A stretch of DNA of 64,000 bases from an uncultured Spartobacteria bacterium (GCA_903901425.1 CAIURC010000071.1:1-64000); one strand, 5' to 3'; positions 7,762 through 21,200 are shown, counted from the first letter of the stretch. The notes: a model not told the origin generated them from the letters alone. Made by a program: numbers and translations.

Positions 7762-8235
7762 ATGGATGCAGCAGTGCGCGAACGGATTTACGAATTTCTG
7801 GCCAAGGAAGGCCTGAGGCGGACCACGCAGCGGGACGCCATCATCGGGGCGGCATTCAGCACGACGGAACATTACACCGCCGAGGATTTGCTGGTCATGG
7901 CCCGGAAGATCGATCCGACCGTTTCGCGCGCCACGGTCTACCGGACCCTCCCGTTGTTGGTGGAGTGCGGTGTTCTCAAAGAGATGGATTTTGGGCGGGA
8001 CTTCAAGTTTTACGACCCGAACTACCTGGAGCATCCCAACCACAACCATCTCATTTGCGTGGACTGCAACAAGATCGTGGAGTTTGAGGACGTGCACATC
8101 GACACTCTGGAGACCTGCATCAGTAAACGGCTTGGGTTTACCGCCGAAAAGAAGACGATCCGGATTGAGGCGCGCTGTGACGAGCTCCGGGAGAAGGGCA
8201 GTTGCACGCGGAACAACCGGGGCGGAAGACGCTGA
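7762..8235 (+). CDS. fur: Fur-family transcriptional regulator
   Basis: The 157-residue product is a ferric-uptake-type metal-responsive repressor. The N-terminal winged helix includes RRTTQRDAIIGAAF, HYTAEDLL and the recognition region VSRATVYRTLPLLVECG. The dimerisation domain carries the metal-binding run HPNHNHLICVDCNKIVEFED with a structural C-x2-C. The second cysteine pair near the C-terminus is a looser RCDELREKGSC, so the second structural Zn half-site is atypical. ATG 7762 is chosen because it gives normal Fur length; the frame is open upstream into the DUF488 gene. Zur or PerR specificity cannot be excluded from sequence alone. It precedes argH by 51 bases. Confidence 0.88.
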   Translation: MDAAVRERIYEFLAKEGLRRTTQRDAIIGAAFSTTEHYTAEDLLVMARKIDPTVSRATVYRTLPLLVECGVLKEMDFGRDFKFYDPNYLEHPNHNHLICVDCNKIVEFEDVHIDTLETCISKRLGFTAEKKTIRIEARCDELREKGSCTRNNRGGRR

Positions 8236-8286
8236 TAGGCCGGGTGGGCGTCTCAGGATTTTAACGGAAAAAGGACACAAACAATC

Positions 8287-9657
8287 ATGTGGAAAGGGCG
8301 TTTCAAGGAGGAGACCGCGGCGCTGCTGCAGCGGTACAGTGAATCGGTGAGTTTTGATTGGCGGCTGTGGCGACACGACATCGAGGGGTCGATCGCGCAT
8401 TCGGCTGCGTTGGAGAAGGCGGGGCTGCTCACCGGGGCGGAACGGGAGTCGATTGTGCAGGGGTTGCGCGAAATCGGGGCAGAGATCGAGGCGGGCAAGT
8501 TCCCGTTCCGGCAGGAACTCGAGGACATTCACATGAACATCGAGTCGGAGCTGACCCGGCGGATTGGTTCGGCCGGCGGAAAGCTGCACACGGCTCGGAG
8601 CCGGAACGACCAGGTCGCGCTGGATTTGAGGCTCTACCTCCGGGAAGAGTGCGGTCAGATTGTTGGGCTCCTGCGTGGGCTTCAGCGGGCGTTGGTTGGG
8701 TTTGGCCGGCGGAGCGGTCAGACGGTGATTCCCGGCTACACCCACCTGCAGCGGGCGCAACCGGTCTATTTCGTGCACCATTTGCTGGCCTACGTGGAAA
8801 TGCTGGAACGGGATGCCGGCCGGGTTGCGGACTGCCGGAGCCGGATGAACGTGTGTCCGCTCGGGTCGGGAGCGATTGCGGGTTCCACGATTGTTTTGGA
8901 CCGGGAACTGGTGGCAGGTCTGCTGGGGTTTGATGGGGTCACACAGAACAGCATGGACGCTGTCAGTGACCGGGATTTCGCCGTGGAACTGCTTTCGGCG
9001 CTCGCGCTGGTTGCGGTGCATCTCTCGCGTTTGAGCGAGGATGTGATTCTGTGGGCCTCGAGTGAGTTCCAGTTTGTCACCATTGGGGACGCATTCACAA
9101 CGGGGTCCTCGCTGATGCCGCAGAAGAAGAATCCGGATGTTGCGGAGTTGACGCGCGGAAAGGCAGGGCGCGTGATTGGTAGCCTGATGTCCCTGCTGAC
9201 CACTCTCAAGGGGCTGCCGATGACTTACAACCGGGACATGCAGGAGGACAAGGAGCCGGTGTTCGACGCGGTGGATACGGTGAAGGCAGCGCTCGAAATT
9301 TTTGCAGCAATGGTGGAGGAAATGTCCGTCCGTTCGGATGCCTGCGCTCGTGCGGTGTCGGACCCGAATCTGTTGGCGACGGATCTGGCAGATGAACTGG
9401 TCAACCGGGGGGTTCCGTTCCGGAGCGCCCACGAAGTGGTCGGGCGGGCTGTGGCGCTCTGTGGCGAACGTGGATGCGAACTCACCGGACTCAGCGTGGC
9501 GGATTACCAGCGGCTGTCCCCGGCTTTTGGCGACGACGTGCTTTCAGTGCTCGATCTGGAGAGGTCCATGGCCGCCCGGAAGTCCATCGGTGCACCCGCG
9601 CCCGGGAATGTTGCGGCGCAACTTGAACGCTGGGAAACAAGGCTCTCAGAGGCCTGA
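8287..9657 (+). CDS. argH: Argininosuccinate lyase
   Basis: This cytoplasmic enzyme splits argininosuccinate into arginine and fumarate, the last step of arginine synthesis. The 456-residue length is normal for the fumarase/aspartase superfamily. All three conserved regions are present: AGGKLHTARSRNDQ (97-109), PGYTHLQRAQP with the catalytic Thr-His pair (149-159), and the superfamily signature GSSLMPQKKNPD (273-284) holding the catalytic serine. AAAGGA-like purines lie about 11 bases before the ATG. It is followed 5 bases later by the Nudix gene. No other arginine gene is in the window. Confidence 0.97.
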   Translation: MWKGRFKEETAALLQRYSESVSFDWRLWRHDIEGSIAHSAALEKAGLLTGAERESIVQGLREIGAEIEAGKFPFRQELEDIHMNIESELTRRIGSAGGKLHTARSRNDQVALDLRLYLREECGQIVGLLRGLQRALVGFGRRSGQTVIPGYTHLQRAQPVYFVHHLLAYVEMLERDAGRVADCRSRMNVCPLGSGAIAGSTIVLDRELVAGLLGFDGVTQNSMDAVSDRDFAVELLSALALVAVHLSRLSEDVILWASSEFQFVTIGDAFTTGSSLMPQKKNPDVAELTRGKAGRVIGSLMSLLTTLKGLPMTYNRDMQEDKEPVFDAVDTVKAALEIFAAMVEEMSVRSDACARAVSDPNLLATDLADELVNRGVPFRSAHEVVGRAVALCGERGCELTGLSVADYQRLSPAFGDDVLSVLDLERSMAARKSIGAPAPGNVAAQLERWETRLSEA

Positions 9658-9662
9658 AGCGA

Positions 9663-10259
9663 ATGCCGTTCCACGGTTTTATCCGGGAGGAGGATGGATG
9701 GGAGCGTGTGGGTGGAGACGCGCTGCTGAGCACCCCCTATTTGGAGGTCGAACGGGTCATGGTGCGCACGCCCACACGGTCCGAGCCGATCCCATGGACC
9801 GTGGTGTACCGGAAGGCAGCGGTGGTGGTGGTGCCACTGACCAAAGACGGAAGGTTTGCGATGGTGCGTCAGGAGCGAGTCCCGGTCCGCGCGAGCCTCT
9901 GGGAGTTTCCGGCGGGTCAGATCGATCAAGCGGGTGCGCATGGGGCTGATGTGATCCGTGCCGCAGGTCTCCGGGAGTTGAGGGAGGAGAGCGGCCTCGA
10001 GTTGGGGCCCGGAGGCGATCTGGTCTGCTTGGGGCACTTTTTCCCGAGCGCAGGTTTCACCGACGAACACAGTCATCTTTTGCTGGCCCGGCCGGTGGTG
10101 AAGTCCGCCGGCGGCTCCTCTCCGGATGCGATGGAGGCGATTACGGAATGCGGGTTTTTCACTGCGGCGGAACTCCGGGCGATGGTGGCATCGGGCGAGG
10201 TGCGTGACGCCAACAGTCTGAGCGCATTCGCCCGGCTTTGCGCACGCGGGATCCTCTGA
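9663..10259 (+). CDS. Nudix hydrolase (ADP-ribose pyrophosphatase type)
   Basis: The 198-residue protein has a Nudix box ending in RELREESGLEL, the catalytic helix that binds Mg2+ to cleave a nucleoside diphosphate linked to another group. At the usual first Glu of the box there is Asp, and the leading Gly is shifted, so the box is slightly non-canonical. SLWEFPAGQID just before it and the downstream region FFPSAGFTDEHSHLLLA are typical of ADP-sugar pyrophosphatases. The substrate cannot be fixed from sequence. It starts 5 bases after argH and is probably cotranscribed. Confidence 0.85.
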   Translation: MPFHGFIREEDGWERVGGDALLSTPYLEVERVMVRTPTRSEPIPWTVVYRKAAVVVVPLTKDGRFAMVRQERVPVRASLWEFPAGQIDQAGAHGADVIRAAGLRELREESGLELGPGGDLVCLGHFFPSAGFTDEHSHLLLARPVVKSAGGSSPDAMEAITECGFFTAAELRAMVASGEVRDANSLSAFARLCARGIL

Positions 10260-10385
10260 GTTCGGCGCCCTTTTTGGACGCCCTTTCTGGAGCGGGAGAC
10301 GGGTCCGGTGAGAGTTTGGGGGGACGAGCGTGGATTGCTCCCAAATGCGTTGACTCCTGAACGGTGCGGGGCGAGACAGGAGCAC

Positions 10386-11165
10386 ATGTGGTGCGTGGAA
10401 CTGCTCGAGTACATCGTCCTCCGGGTTGTGAGAAAATTTCTGGTTCCGTACCAGTTTCTTCTCCGGTTTGGCCGGGTGATCCCGTATTTCCGTGTGAATT
10501 GCAATCAGGACGGGGCTGACGCCTTGGTGGGAGAGTATGTGCGGTTGATTCGAAAGCATGCCCCCCCGTTTCCTGAGGGGCGCAGGGTGCGCCTCCTTGA
10601 GGTGGGGGCTGGGGTGACGGACACGGTGGGGTTGCTCCTAGCTGAGCATTTGGACTGCGAGGTGGATGTTTGTGATCCCTACGTCGAGCATGATCCCGAA
10701 GGCACAGCCGAGGGGATCCAGCGGTTTGGGATCTCTCCGTCTTCTCAGGCGCGCATGCGGAGGATCCAGGAGCCCGCTGAGGCTCACTATGACATCGTGC
10801 TCTCCAATTCCGTGTTGGAGCACGTGGCCGACCCGGGCCTGTTTTTCGAGCAGATGCGTCGCGCACTTCTTCCGGGCGGCGTCATGCTGCATCGGATCGA
10901 TTACAGGGATCACTTTTTCAAGTACCCCTACCACTTCCTCACCTTCTCCAGCTTTGTTTGGAACACCTTTTTGAATCCAGGCGACCTTTTCCGGTGGCGG
11001 TTGGACGATCACCTCCGGTTTATCGCCGCGGCTGGCATGAAGTCGCAGGTCCTGGATTCCGTCTCAGACGAGGGCGAGTACAAAAAAGTCAGGAGCAAAA
11101 TCCGGGCGGAATTTGCGGCCATGGAACACCACAAGGTGACTTGCGCCTCCCTGCTGGTGTACTAA
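10386..11165 (+). CDS. class I SAM-dependent methyltransferase
   Basis: The 259-residue protein has the Rossmann methyltransferase pattern: motif I RLLEVGAGVT (69-78), an acidic strand-2 end VDVCDPY, and the post-motif region YDIVLSNSVLEHVADP followed by LLPGGVML. The substrate is unknown. A hydrophobic first 35 residues (CVELLEYIVLRVV and FLVPYQFLL) suggest membrane association, and methyltransferases of this kind often act on polysaccharide or lipid precursors; that is inference. ATG 10386 is preferred over 10308 because AGGAG lies 4 bases ahead of it. It converges on secA with a 64-base gap. Confidence 0.8.
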   Translation: MWCVELLEYIVLRVVRKFLVPYQFLLRFGRVIPYFRVNCNQDGADALVGEYVRLIRKHAPPFPEGRRVRLLEVGAGVTDTVGLLLAEHLDCEVDVCDPYVEHDPEGTAEGIQRFGISPSSQARMRRIQEPAEAHYDIVLSNSVLEHVADPGLFFEQMRRALLPGGVMLHRIDYRDHFFKYPYHFLTFSSFVWNTFLNPGDLFRWRLDDHLRFIAAAGMKSQVLDSVSDEGEYKKVRSKIRAEFAAMEHHKVTCASLLVY

Positions 11166-11229
11166 AGGCGAGGCCGTGCGCGGCGTCTGGCCTGTCTTTC
11201 CTGAGAGTGCTCTGGGGCGTGTTTCTGGT

Positions 11230-14193
<2,964 letters not shown>

Positions 14194-14269
14194 GGGAGCG
14201 TTTACAGAGGTTGGAAAATGGGGCCGTGTTTTGGCCGATATGGTGCGCGGGGTGCGGGGGGGCGGGAGA

Positions 14270-14896
14270 TTATTTGCTGCCGGGTTTGATGGCAGGAATT
14301 GCAGCGAGGTCAGGCGGGATCTGGTCTGGCGGAAACGTTTCCACCTCCAGTTGAGTCAGCGAAATGAAGGGCGCGCCAAAGTCGGGGTGCTGGCCTCCAC
14401 TGCGGTCCACCAGGCAGGCCACTGCGGCCACACCCGCGCCACGGCTCCGGACGATTTCGAGGGTCTCCTGAACCCGTCCGCCGCGGGTCACCACGTCCTC
14501 CACCACAATGAACTGGTCCCCGGGCGCGATTTCGAACCCACGCCGCAGGACGAGCCGCCCGGCATCATCTTTTTCGGCGAAAATGTGGGGCATCTGGAGC
14601 GACCGCGCGACTTCATGGCCGACGATCAATCCGCCCAGTGCGGGGGAAATGACGCGGGTGGCCGGGATCTGCCGGAGTTTGTCTGCGAGCAGCCCGCAGA
14701 CCTTGGATGCGACATCCGTGTGCTGCAGAAGCAGTGCGCATTGGAAAAACTGGCGGCTGTGGAGGCCGGATCGGAGAACAAAGTGGCCGTCGAGAAGGGC
14801 TTTGGTCTGGCGGAAAAGAGCGAGGATATCCTGGTTCACGTTCGGGATGCGGTTAAGAGTTCTGAGACTTGAAGGCAACGGCTTCGATTTCAACAT
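14270..14896 (-). CDS. pyrE: Orotate phosphoribosyltransferase
   Basis: The product joins orotate to PRPP to make orotidine 5'-phosphate in pyrimidine synthesis. The PRPP-binding loop FIVVEDVVTRGG (129-140) is present, with SGLHSRQFFQCA and ISPALGGLIVGHEVAR upstream. At 208 residues it is of normal length and belongs to the class found in archaea and many bacteria. With the ATG at 14896 the gene overlaps the 3' end of ridA by 44 bases. A GTG at 14839 (Val20) would remove the overlap and still leave the whole fold, so the start is uncertain. Confidence 0.93.
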   Translation of the reverse strand: MLKSKPLPSSLRTLNRIPNVNQDILALFRQTKALLDGHFVLRSGLHSRQFFQCALLLQHTDVASKVCGLLADKLRQIPATRVISPALGGLIVGHEVARSLQMPHIFAEKDDAGRLVLRRGFEIAPGDQFIVVEDVVTRGGRVQETLEIVRSRGAGVAAVACLVDRSGGQHPDFGAPFISLTQLEVETFPPDQIPPDLAAIPAIKPGSK

Positions 14897-15242
14897 TTGC
14901 GCCCCTCGGAAGGGCTGAGACTTGGAGGGTGGACCTCGCAGGGTGGGGTTCGGAAAAAAACTCCGAGTACACGCCGTTCATTGCGGCAAAGTCGCCGAGG
15001 TCGGTAAGAAAAACCGTGGTCTTGACCACATCCGCGAGGGTGAGTCCGGCGGACTTGAGGACGGCGGTCAGGTTGAGCAAGACCTGCCGGGTCTGGGCAG
15101 CGACATCGGCCGTACCCCACGAGCTGCCATCCGGGTGCAGCGGGATCTGGCCGGAGCAGAACACGAAGGGGCCCGCGGCAATGGCCTGTGAGTAAGGGCC
15201 GACGGCGGGAGGTGCCTCTGCGGAGTGGATACGCTGCTTCAT
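14853..15242 (-). CDS. ridA: RidA/YjgF family reactive imine deaminase
   Basis: RidA enzymes hydrolyse reactive enamine/imine intermediates released by PLP enzymes. The 129-residue chain is full length and shows the family landmarks: PPAVGPYSQAI at the start, FCSGQIPLHPDG, the helix AQTRQVLLNLTAVL, VVKTTVFLTDL, MNGVYSEFF, PARSTLQVSALPRGA with the substrate-binding Arg, and the VEIEAVA end. ATG 15242 is chosen because it gives the standard RidA N-terminus. It is divergent from the PQQ-propeller gene and its last 44 bases overlap pyrE. Confidence 0.93.
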   Translation of the reverse strand: MKQRIHSAEAPPAVGPYSQAIAAGPFVFCSGQIPLHPDGSSWGTADVAAQTRQVLLNLTAVLKSAGLTLADVVKTTVFLTDLGDFAAMNGVYSEFFSEPHPARSTLQVSALPRGANVEIEAVAFKSQNS

Positions 15243-15344
15243 TGGGGTAAAGGGCGGAAAGACTGGCATGGCCCGCGGGGTATTACAAGGGGGCAGAGGG
15301 GGCTGCGGCTTGCTTTCCCAGCGCCCCAAAGACAGGATTTCAGG

Positions 15345-16727
15345 GTGAATCGGAACTGGTTCGTCTACGCGTTGTGCGGTTTTGCCGCGTCCATGTTTGG
15401 GGCGGATTGGCCCGAGTTTCTTGGTCCCAATCGGGACAACACCTCCCCCGAGACCGGCCTCACCGAAATTCTGGGACCTTCCGGGCCCGCCTTGGTCTGG
15501 GAAAAACGCGTGGGTACAGGTTACAGCGCACCCTCGATCCGCGGCGGTTTGCTGGTTCTGCATGAAAGGGTGGGTGACGAAGAGGTCGTCCGCGCTCTGC
15601 GGGCGGAGGACGCTGGTCCGGTGTGGGAACACCGGTACTCCAGCCGGTACATGGATCCCTTCGGATACAACAACGGTCCCCGGTGCAGTCCGCTGCTGAC
15701 GGCGGACCGCTGTTATACGTTTGGCGCCGAAGGAGTCTTGCTCTGTCTGGATCTGGGGAGCGGTCGTCTGGTGTGGAGAAAGGACACCCACCGTGAATTT
15801 GACGTTCCGGAAGCGTTTTTCGGCGTGGGCAGTTCGCCGGTGCTCGAGGACGGTCTGTTGCTCATTGCGCTGGGTGGACAGCCGGATTCGGCGGTGGTCG
15901 CGGTGGACGCGGCGACGGGAAAGACGGTCTGGGCCAACGGCGGCGAGAAAACATGGACGGGGCTTCCCATGCTGGGCTGGCCTGGGGAACGGCGCGTCGC
16001 ATGGAACCGTGCGGACCCCGCGTTTGAAAAGCAGGCCAGCTACTGCACCCCGGTGGTTGCCACCATGCACGGGCGCCGGATTGTTTTCTGTGTGATGCGC
16101 CAAGGCCTCGTGGCGTTGGATCCAAAAACGGGCACCCATCTTTTTTCGCGCTGGTTCCGTGCCCGGCAGGATGCGTCTGTGAATGCAATGACGCCCGTGG
16201 TGCAGGGCGATCAGGTTCTTCTTTCCTCGGCGTATTACCGGTCGGGTTCAGTCGCTTTACGGGTCCGGCCCGACTGCCGGGGATACGACGACGCCTGGGC
16301 CGGGCTCCAACTCGAGATGCATTGGGCCCGCCCCGTTCTGGCCGGGGGACATCTGTACGGGTTCAGCGGCCGGAACGAGCCGGACGCCCGGTTCCGGTGC
16401 GTGAATTGGGAGACTGGCGAGTTGAAGTGGGACCGCCCCGAGGGCTGGCCCAACGCGGGACACTCCAAACTCGCGGAAGGCGAGAAGCCGCCGGACGTTT
16501 ATGGGCGTGGGTCGGTGATTCTGGCGGATGGCAAGCTGATTGCCCTCGGTGAGGCAGGATTGCTGGGCGTGTTCCGCCCGGAACCGGCCGGGGTGGTGGA
16601 ATCCAGCCGCTGGCAGGTGCCGCGGATGCGGTATCCGTGCTGGGCGGGGCCGGTTCTTTCCGAGGGCCGGTTGTTTCTGCGGAGCGAGGACTGGCTGGTC
16701 TGCTACGATCTGAGGCGCCCGAACTGA
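15345..16727 (+). CDS. exported PQQ-like beta-propeller protein
   Basis: This 460-residue protein has a signal peptide (MNRNWFVYALCGFAASMFGA) followed by the WPEFLGPNRDN motif that opens PVC-type outer-membrane-assembly-like PQQ propellers. Repeats such as LLCLDLGSGRLVWRKD, VVAVDAATGKTVW and LVALDPKTGTHLF form the propeller blades. No calcium or PQQ ligand residues can be assigned, so it is likely a non-enzymatic scaffold or a quinoprotein-like protein. The GTG start at 15345 is preferred since it lies directly before the signal peptide; the frame is open from 15225. It is divergent from ridA with about 100 bases between. Confidence 0.82.
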   Translation: MNRNWFVYALCGFAASMFGADWPEFLGPNRDNTSPETGLTEILGPSGPALVWEKRVGTGYSAPSIRGGLLVLHERVGDEEVVRALRAEDAGPVWEHRYSSRYMDPFGYNNGPRCSPLLTADRCYTFGAEGVLLCLDLGSGRLVWRKDTHREFDVPEAFFGVGSSPVLEDGLLLIALGGQPDSAVVAVDAATGKTVWANGGEKTWTGLPMLGWPGERRVAWNRADPAFEKQASYCTPVVATMHGRRIVFCVMRQGLVALDPKTGTHLFSRWFRARQDASVNAMTPVVQGDQVLLSSAYYRSGSVALRVRPDCRGYDDAWAGLQLEMHWARPVLAGGHLYGFSGRNEPDARFRCVNWETGELKWDRPEGWPNAGHSKLAEGEKPPDVYGRGSVILADGKLIALGEAGLLGVFRPEPAGVVESSRWQVPRMRYPCWAGPVLSEGRLFLRSEDWLVCYDLRRPN

Positions 16728-16748
16728 GGTTGGGCAGATGGCCCTGAC

Positions 16749-18200
16749 TCAGGCGAGAATTTGGGAGATGACCCTGCCTTCGTTGCTGGGGCCGATCAGG
16801 CGGTTGTTGAGGCCCTGGAACTTGTAGTCGAGCTTGTAGGGATCCAAGCCGAGCAGATGCAGGATGGTGGCCTGAAGATCCCGGACACCGACCTTGTTTT
16901 CAACGGCATGATAGCCGATGTCGTCCGTGGCGCCGAAGTTTAGACCGGCCTTCACGCCCGCTCCGGCCATCCACATGGTGAAAGCGTGGGGATGATGGTC
17001 TCGTCCGAGGAACGTGGATCCGCCCCGGGCCTCGTTCATGGGGGTCCTGCCGAACTCGCCTCCCCAGACCACGAGCACGTCATCGAGCATCCCGCGTTGG
17101 TGGAGGTCCTGAATCAGCGCGGACCATGCCCGCTCGGTTTCAGCGGTTTTGCGGGGAAGGCCCTTGAGAAGGTCGTTGCCCTCTCCGGTGCCGTGCATGT
17201 CCCAGCCCCAGTCGAACACTTGGACAAATCGGACCCCTTTCTCCACCAGTCTGCGGGCCAGAAGGCAGTTGTTCGCAAAACTGCCTTTTCCCGGCTCCGC
17301 GCCGTACAGGTTTCGGACCGACTCGGGTTCGCGGCTAATGTCAAAGGCCTCGGGGACACTGGCCTGCATGCGGAACGCCAGTTCGTACTGGGCAATCCGG
17401 GTAACAGTTTCGGGGTCTCCAAAAAGCCGGGCTTCCTCCTGGTTGATGGTCTGGAGGGCATCGAGGGTTTTGCGCCGGGTTTCGCGGCTCATACCGTCGG
17501 GGTTGCTGACAAAGAGGATGGGATCGCCAACGGAGCGGCACTGGACGCCCTGATACGCGCCGGGCAGGAAGCCGCTTCCCCAGCAGGCCTTGCCGCCGGT
17601 GGGATCGCTGCCGCCGCTCAGAAGGGCAACAAAGCCGGGAAGATCCTGGTTTTCAGAGCCCAGACCGTAGGTGATCCAGGAGCCCATGGAGGCGGCCCCG
17701 CTCCGCATGTTGCCGGTGTACATGAGCAGTTCGGCCGGGGCGTGGTTGAACTGGTCGGTGCTCATGGAGCGGATGACGCAGAGGTGGTCAGCGACCTTCT
17801 GGGTGTGCGGGAGCAAGCTGCTCATCCATGTGCCGCCCTGACCATGCTGGGTGAAGGCGTGTGGCGTGCCAAGCAGGTTCGGCGTGCCTTTGATGAACGC
17901 AAACTTTTCGCCCTGCAGGAAGGAGTCCGGACAGGGTTTCATGTTGAGCCGGTTTAGCTCGGGTTTGTAGTCAAACAGATCCAGCGAGGGAGGCGCCCCG
18001 CTCATGGAGAGATAAATCACCGCCTTGGCTTTGGCGGGCTTGGGCGGCGCCTTGGGTTGCATCGGGCTGGAAGGCAGCGCGGCCTGACCCTTGCGCAGCA
18101 GGCTCTCCAGCGCGATGGCGCCGAGGCTGAACCGGCCCGATTTGTGGAGGAACTGGCGCCGGGTTGCGGAATGAAGGCGGGCGTGGCGTTCGTTGTTCAT
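16749..18200 (-). CDS. DUF1501 protein, copy 1 (Tat-exported)
   Basis: DUF1501 proteins belong to the alkaline-phosphatase/sulfatase-like fold but their activity is not known to me. The 483-residue chain begins with a twin-arginine signal (TRRQFLHKSG, residues 13-22) and is probably exported folded. Conserved stretches include YLSMSGAPPSLDLFDYKPEL, VFDWGWDMHGTG, the metal-site-like VVWGGEFGRTP and GRDHHPHAFTMW, and GYHAVENKVGVRDLQATILHLLG near the end. It follows the cytochrome/DUF1553 gene after 7 bases, the standard pairing of these families. It is the last gene of the minus-strand cassette. Confidence 0.88.
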   Translation of the reverse strand: MNNERHARLHSATRRQFLHKSGRFSLGAIALESLLRKGQAALPSSPMQPKAPPKPAKAKAVIYLSMSGAPPSLDLFDYKPELNRLNMKPCPDSFLQGEKFAFIKGTPNLLGTPHAFTQHGQGGTWMSSLLPHTQKVADHLCVIRSMSTDQFNHAPAELLMYTGNMRSGAASMGSWITYGLGSENQDLPGFVALLSGGSDPTGGKACWGSGFLPGAYQGVQCRSVGDPILFVSNPDGMSRETRRKTLDALQTINQEEARLFGDPETVTRIAQYELAFRMQASVPEAFDISREPESVRNLYGAEPGKGSFANNCLLARRLVEKGVRFVQVFDWGWDMHGTGEGNDLLKGLPRKTAETERAWSALIQDLHQRGMLDDVLVVWGGEFGRTPMNEARGGSTFLGRDHHPHAFTMWMAGAGVKAGLNFGATDDIGYHAVENKVGVRDLQATILHLLGLDPYKLDYKFQGLNNRLIGPSNEGRVISQILA

Positions 18201-18207
18201 GGCGGAA

Positions 18208-21200
18208 TTAGGGTTTCATCAGGACGCCGTCCAGGTTCAACAGGACGTTGCCGACCACGGTCCATGCGGCTGCCCGGGCGGGATCCATGGTGTCGGGGAG
18301 GGGGAGTTCCTTGCTGGATGCCAGCCGCCGGGCGGCTTCGGGGTCGGCCGAATAGGTGGCAAGTTCAGAGTCGTACAGGTCGCGCAGGGCGCGGAGTTGG
18401 GTCTGGGAGGGGGGGCGTTGCAGGACCAGACGAAGTCCGTCCCGGAGAGTTTCGTCCACGGGTTTTCCAACGGAGAGAAGCCTGCGGCCGAGGGCTTGGG
18501 CGGCCTCAAAGTAGACCGGGTCATTGAGCGTGACAAAAGCCTGCAACGGGGTGTTGGTGGGAACCCGGCGCAGGGTGCAGCCCTCCCGGGTGGGGGCGTC
18601 AAAGGTGAGCATGGTCGGGTTGGGGGAGATCCTGCGCCAGATGGTGTACAGGCTTCTCCGCCACCGGTCTTCCCCGGTGCTGGTGGGATAGTTTTCCGAG
18701 CCCCGAAATGCGATGGTCCAGAGTCCCTGGGGCTGGGGCGGATACACCGAGGGGCCTCCGATTTTCGGGCTGAGCAGGCCGGAGATCGCCAGGGCCTGGT
18801 CGCGGATCCCCTCCGCATCCAGACGGCGCCGAGTAAAATGCGAGAGCAGCCGGTTGCGGGGGTCTTTCTGGCCGGATTCAGCGGTGGGTCTTGCCTGCTG
18901 ACGGTAGGTATGGGAGGTCACCAGGAGCCGGATAAACCGCTTCATGTCCCATGCCAGACCGCCTTGGTCGCGGCCGGACTGGAACTGAATGGCCAGCCAG
19001 TCCAAGAGTTCCGGATGGGAAGGCCAGGTGCCCTGAGTGCCAAAGTCTTCCTCCGTCTCAACAAGGCCCGTGCCGAAAATCTGCGCCCAAAACCGGTTGG
19101 CTGCGACGCGGGCCGTCAGCGGGTTTTCATGGGAGAAAATCCAGCGTGCAAGGGCCAGGCGATCTGCGGCTCCGGAAGGCTCTGGAGGGGCCGGGTGAAA
19201 ACTGGCTGGCAGCCCGGCAGGCACCTCTTCGCCAGGGGTCAGATAGTTTCCTTTGACCAGCAAATGCGATTTTCTCATGCCGGGCTTTTCACGCATCACC
19301 GGCACTTCCACCGGCTTTACCTTGGCGAGGTCCGCCTTCAGGTCGGCCAGTTTCTTTGAAATATTGGCGAATGCTTTGGAGTGGGGACGGTAAAAATCGC
19401 GGAGTTCCCGGTTTTGTTCCGGTGACCGGTCCGGACTTTGGATCGTGGCTAGCGTCGCAGCGGGGAGTTCCCAGATTTCTCCGGTCCGCCCGGTGGCGCT
19501 CACCTTGAACCTCTGTGGGGCAGCGTTTTTCGAGTCGTGCATCCGGAGGGTCACCTGAATTTCAGGGTCCTGGACTGGGGTGTGGAACTGGAAAACGGCG
19601 GCGGCGGATTGGCTGGAGGGGATCCTCCATGCGGATTTCGAGTTCCGGTCGGTGGCGTCGCCGGGTGCCGAACCCGGAAGGCTCTGGCTGGCGGTGGCGC
19701 GTGTCACCAGGTGGATTTTTCCAGCGACAGGCTGCCACTCGGCGCTGGGCGTCGGCGGGGCTTCGATGGACTGCTCAAAGACCGGTTGCTTGCGGTTGTC
19801 GAGCAGCACGAGCGTGGCGCCTACGATCCGTTGTGCGGCTTCTGTCCGGTTCCAAAACACGATTTTGTCGACCGGGAACTCCTTTCCGAGATCCACCTCC
19901 CACCAGGGGGTGGGGTCATTGTCGGCCGTGTGGCTCACAGAGCCCTTGGCAAAGGCGCCTTCGGTGTTCCCGTCAATGGCTTTGGATGCCTTGGCGGTCG
20001 AATGGGTGGTTGATTGCGTGGCCTTGCCCTTCAAGGCCACATTCTGGCCTCCGGAAAAGACTTCCAACTCGGCAATCTGCAGGAGTTCTTTGGGCCGGTG
20101 CTCGATCCGGACGTAGCGGGCCGAGGCCGGTTTGTTTTCAAGCACTGGTTGGGCGAACTGAATGGCTGTCAGCGCGAACTCGCCTGAAGGGGAATCTCCT
20201 GGCAGCACCTCGACACGGACCGCAGTGATGGGGGTGCCGGGGTTGCGGAACTTAAGCACGTAGGATTCAGCAGCCGAGGGGTTGCCCGTCTGGTGAAGCG
20301 TGCCATCGGGGTCGGCAACGAAACTGCCGTTTGTGGACGCGCCGGAGAGCAAGGGGAGCGGGGTCCACGGGGTGGGTTTGGACACGGTCTTCAACCACGG
20401 CCCGAATTCGGCCTCGAATTCCGGGCTGTCGCTGCGGGACTCGGCTTCCGTGGCGCGGATCTGGGCTTGAAGGGATTTGCGGCGTTCCTCCTCGTGCCGG
20501 GTGGGGAAGGGGAGGAGCGGGCTTTCGTCGGCACGGTCGGCGTCTTCGGTCTGGTTGAAAATGGCGAAGAGTTGGTAGTACTCGCGCTGCGAAATGGGAT
20601 CGAACTTGTGGGAATGGCACTGGGCGCATCCTGCTGTGAGTCCCATCCAAGCCTGCATGGTGGTGGCCACGCGGTCTTTGACGGCGGCGACGCGGTATTC
20701 TTCATCGCTGGTGCCCCCCTCGTTCTGGGTCATGGTGTTCCGGTGGAACGCGGTGGCCAGACGCTGCTCGGGGGTGGCGCCCGGGAGGAGGTCTCCCGCG
20801 ATCTGGTCGGTTGAAAACTGGTCAAACGGAACGTTCGCATTGAACGCATTGATCACCCATTCCCGGTACGGCCAGATGTTCAATCGCAGCATGTCGGATC
20901 CGTAGCCCGAGGAATCTGCATACCGGGCGATATCCAGCCAGTGGCGGGCCCATTTTTCGCCAAAATGAGGGGAGTCCAGAAGCCGGTCCACGGCGTTTTC
21001 GTAGGCCTGTGGGGAGGTGTCTGACTCGAATGCGGCCAGTTCGGCGGGGGTTGGTGGCAAACCCACCAGATCCAGGCTCAGCCGGCGCAGCAGGGAGTAG
21101 CGGTCGGTTTCCGGGGACTGGCGCAGTCCGGATTCGCGCAGCCCCGCAGCGATGAAATGATCGACGGGGTTTCTGGCCTTTTCCTCCTTCTCAAGGACCG

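Noticed and set aside
7510-9432. 640-codon minus-strand frame opposite fur and argH
   Set aside because: Fur and ArgH are unambiguous on the plus strand; this translation has no recognisable domain.
11171-11200. AGGCC/GGCCT stem between the methyltransferase and secA as a terminator
   Set aside because: The stem is only 5 pairs with a 13-base loop and a broken T-tract, too weak to call.
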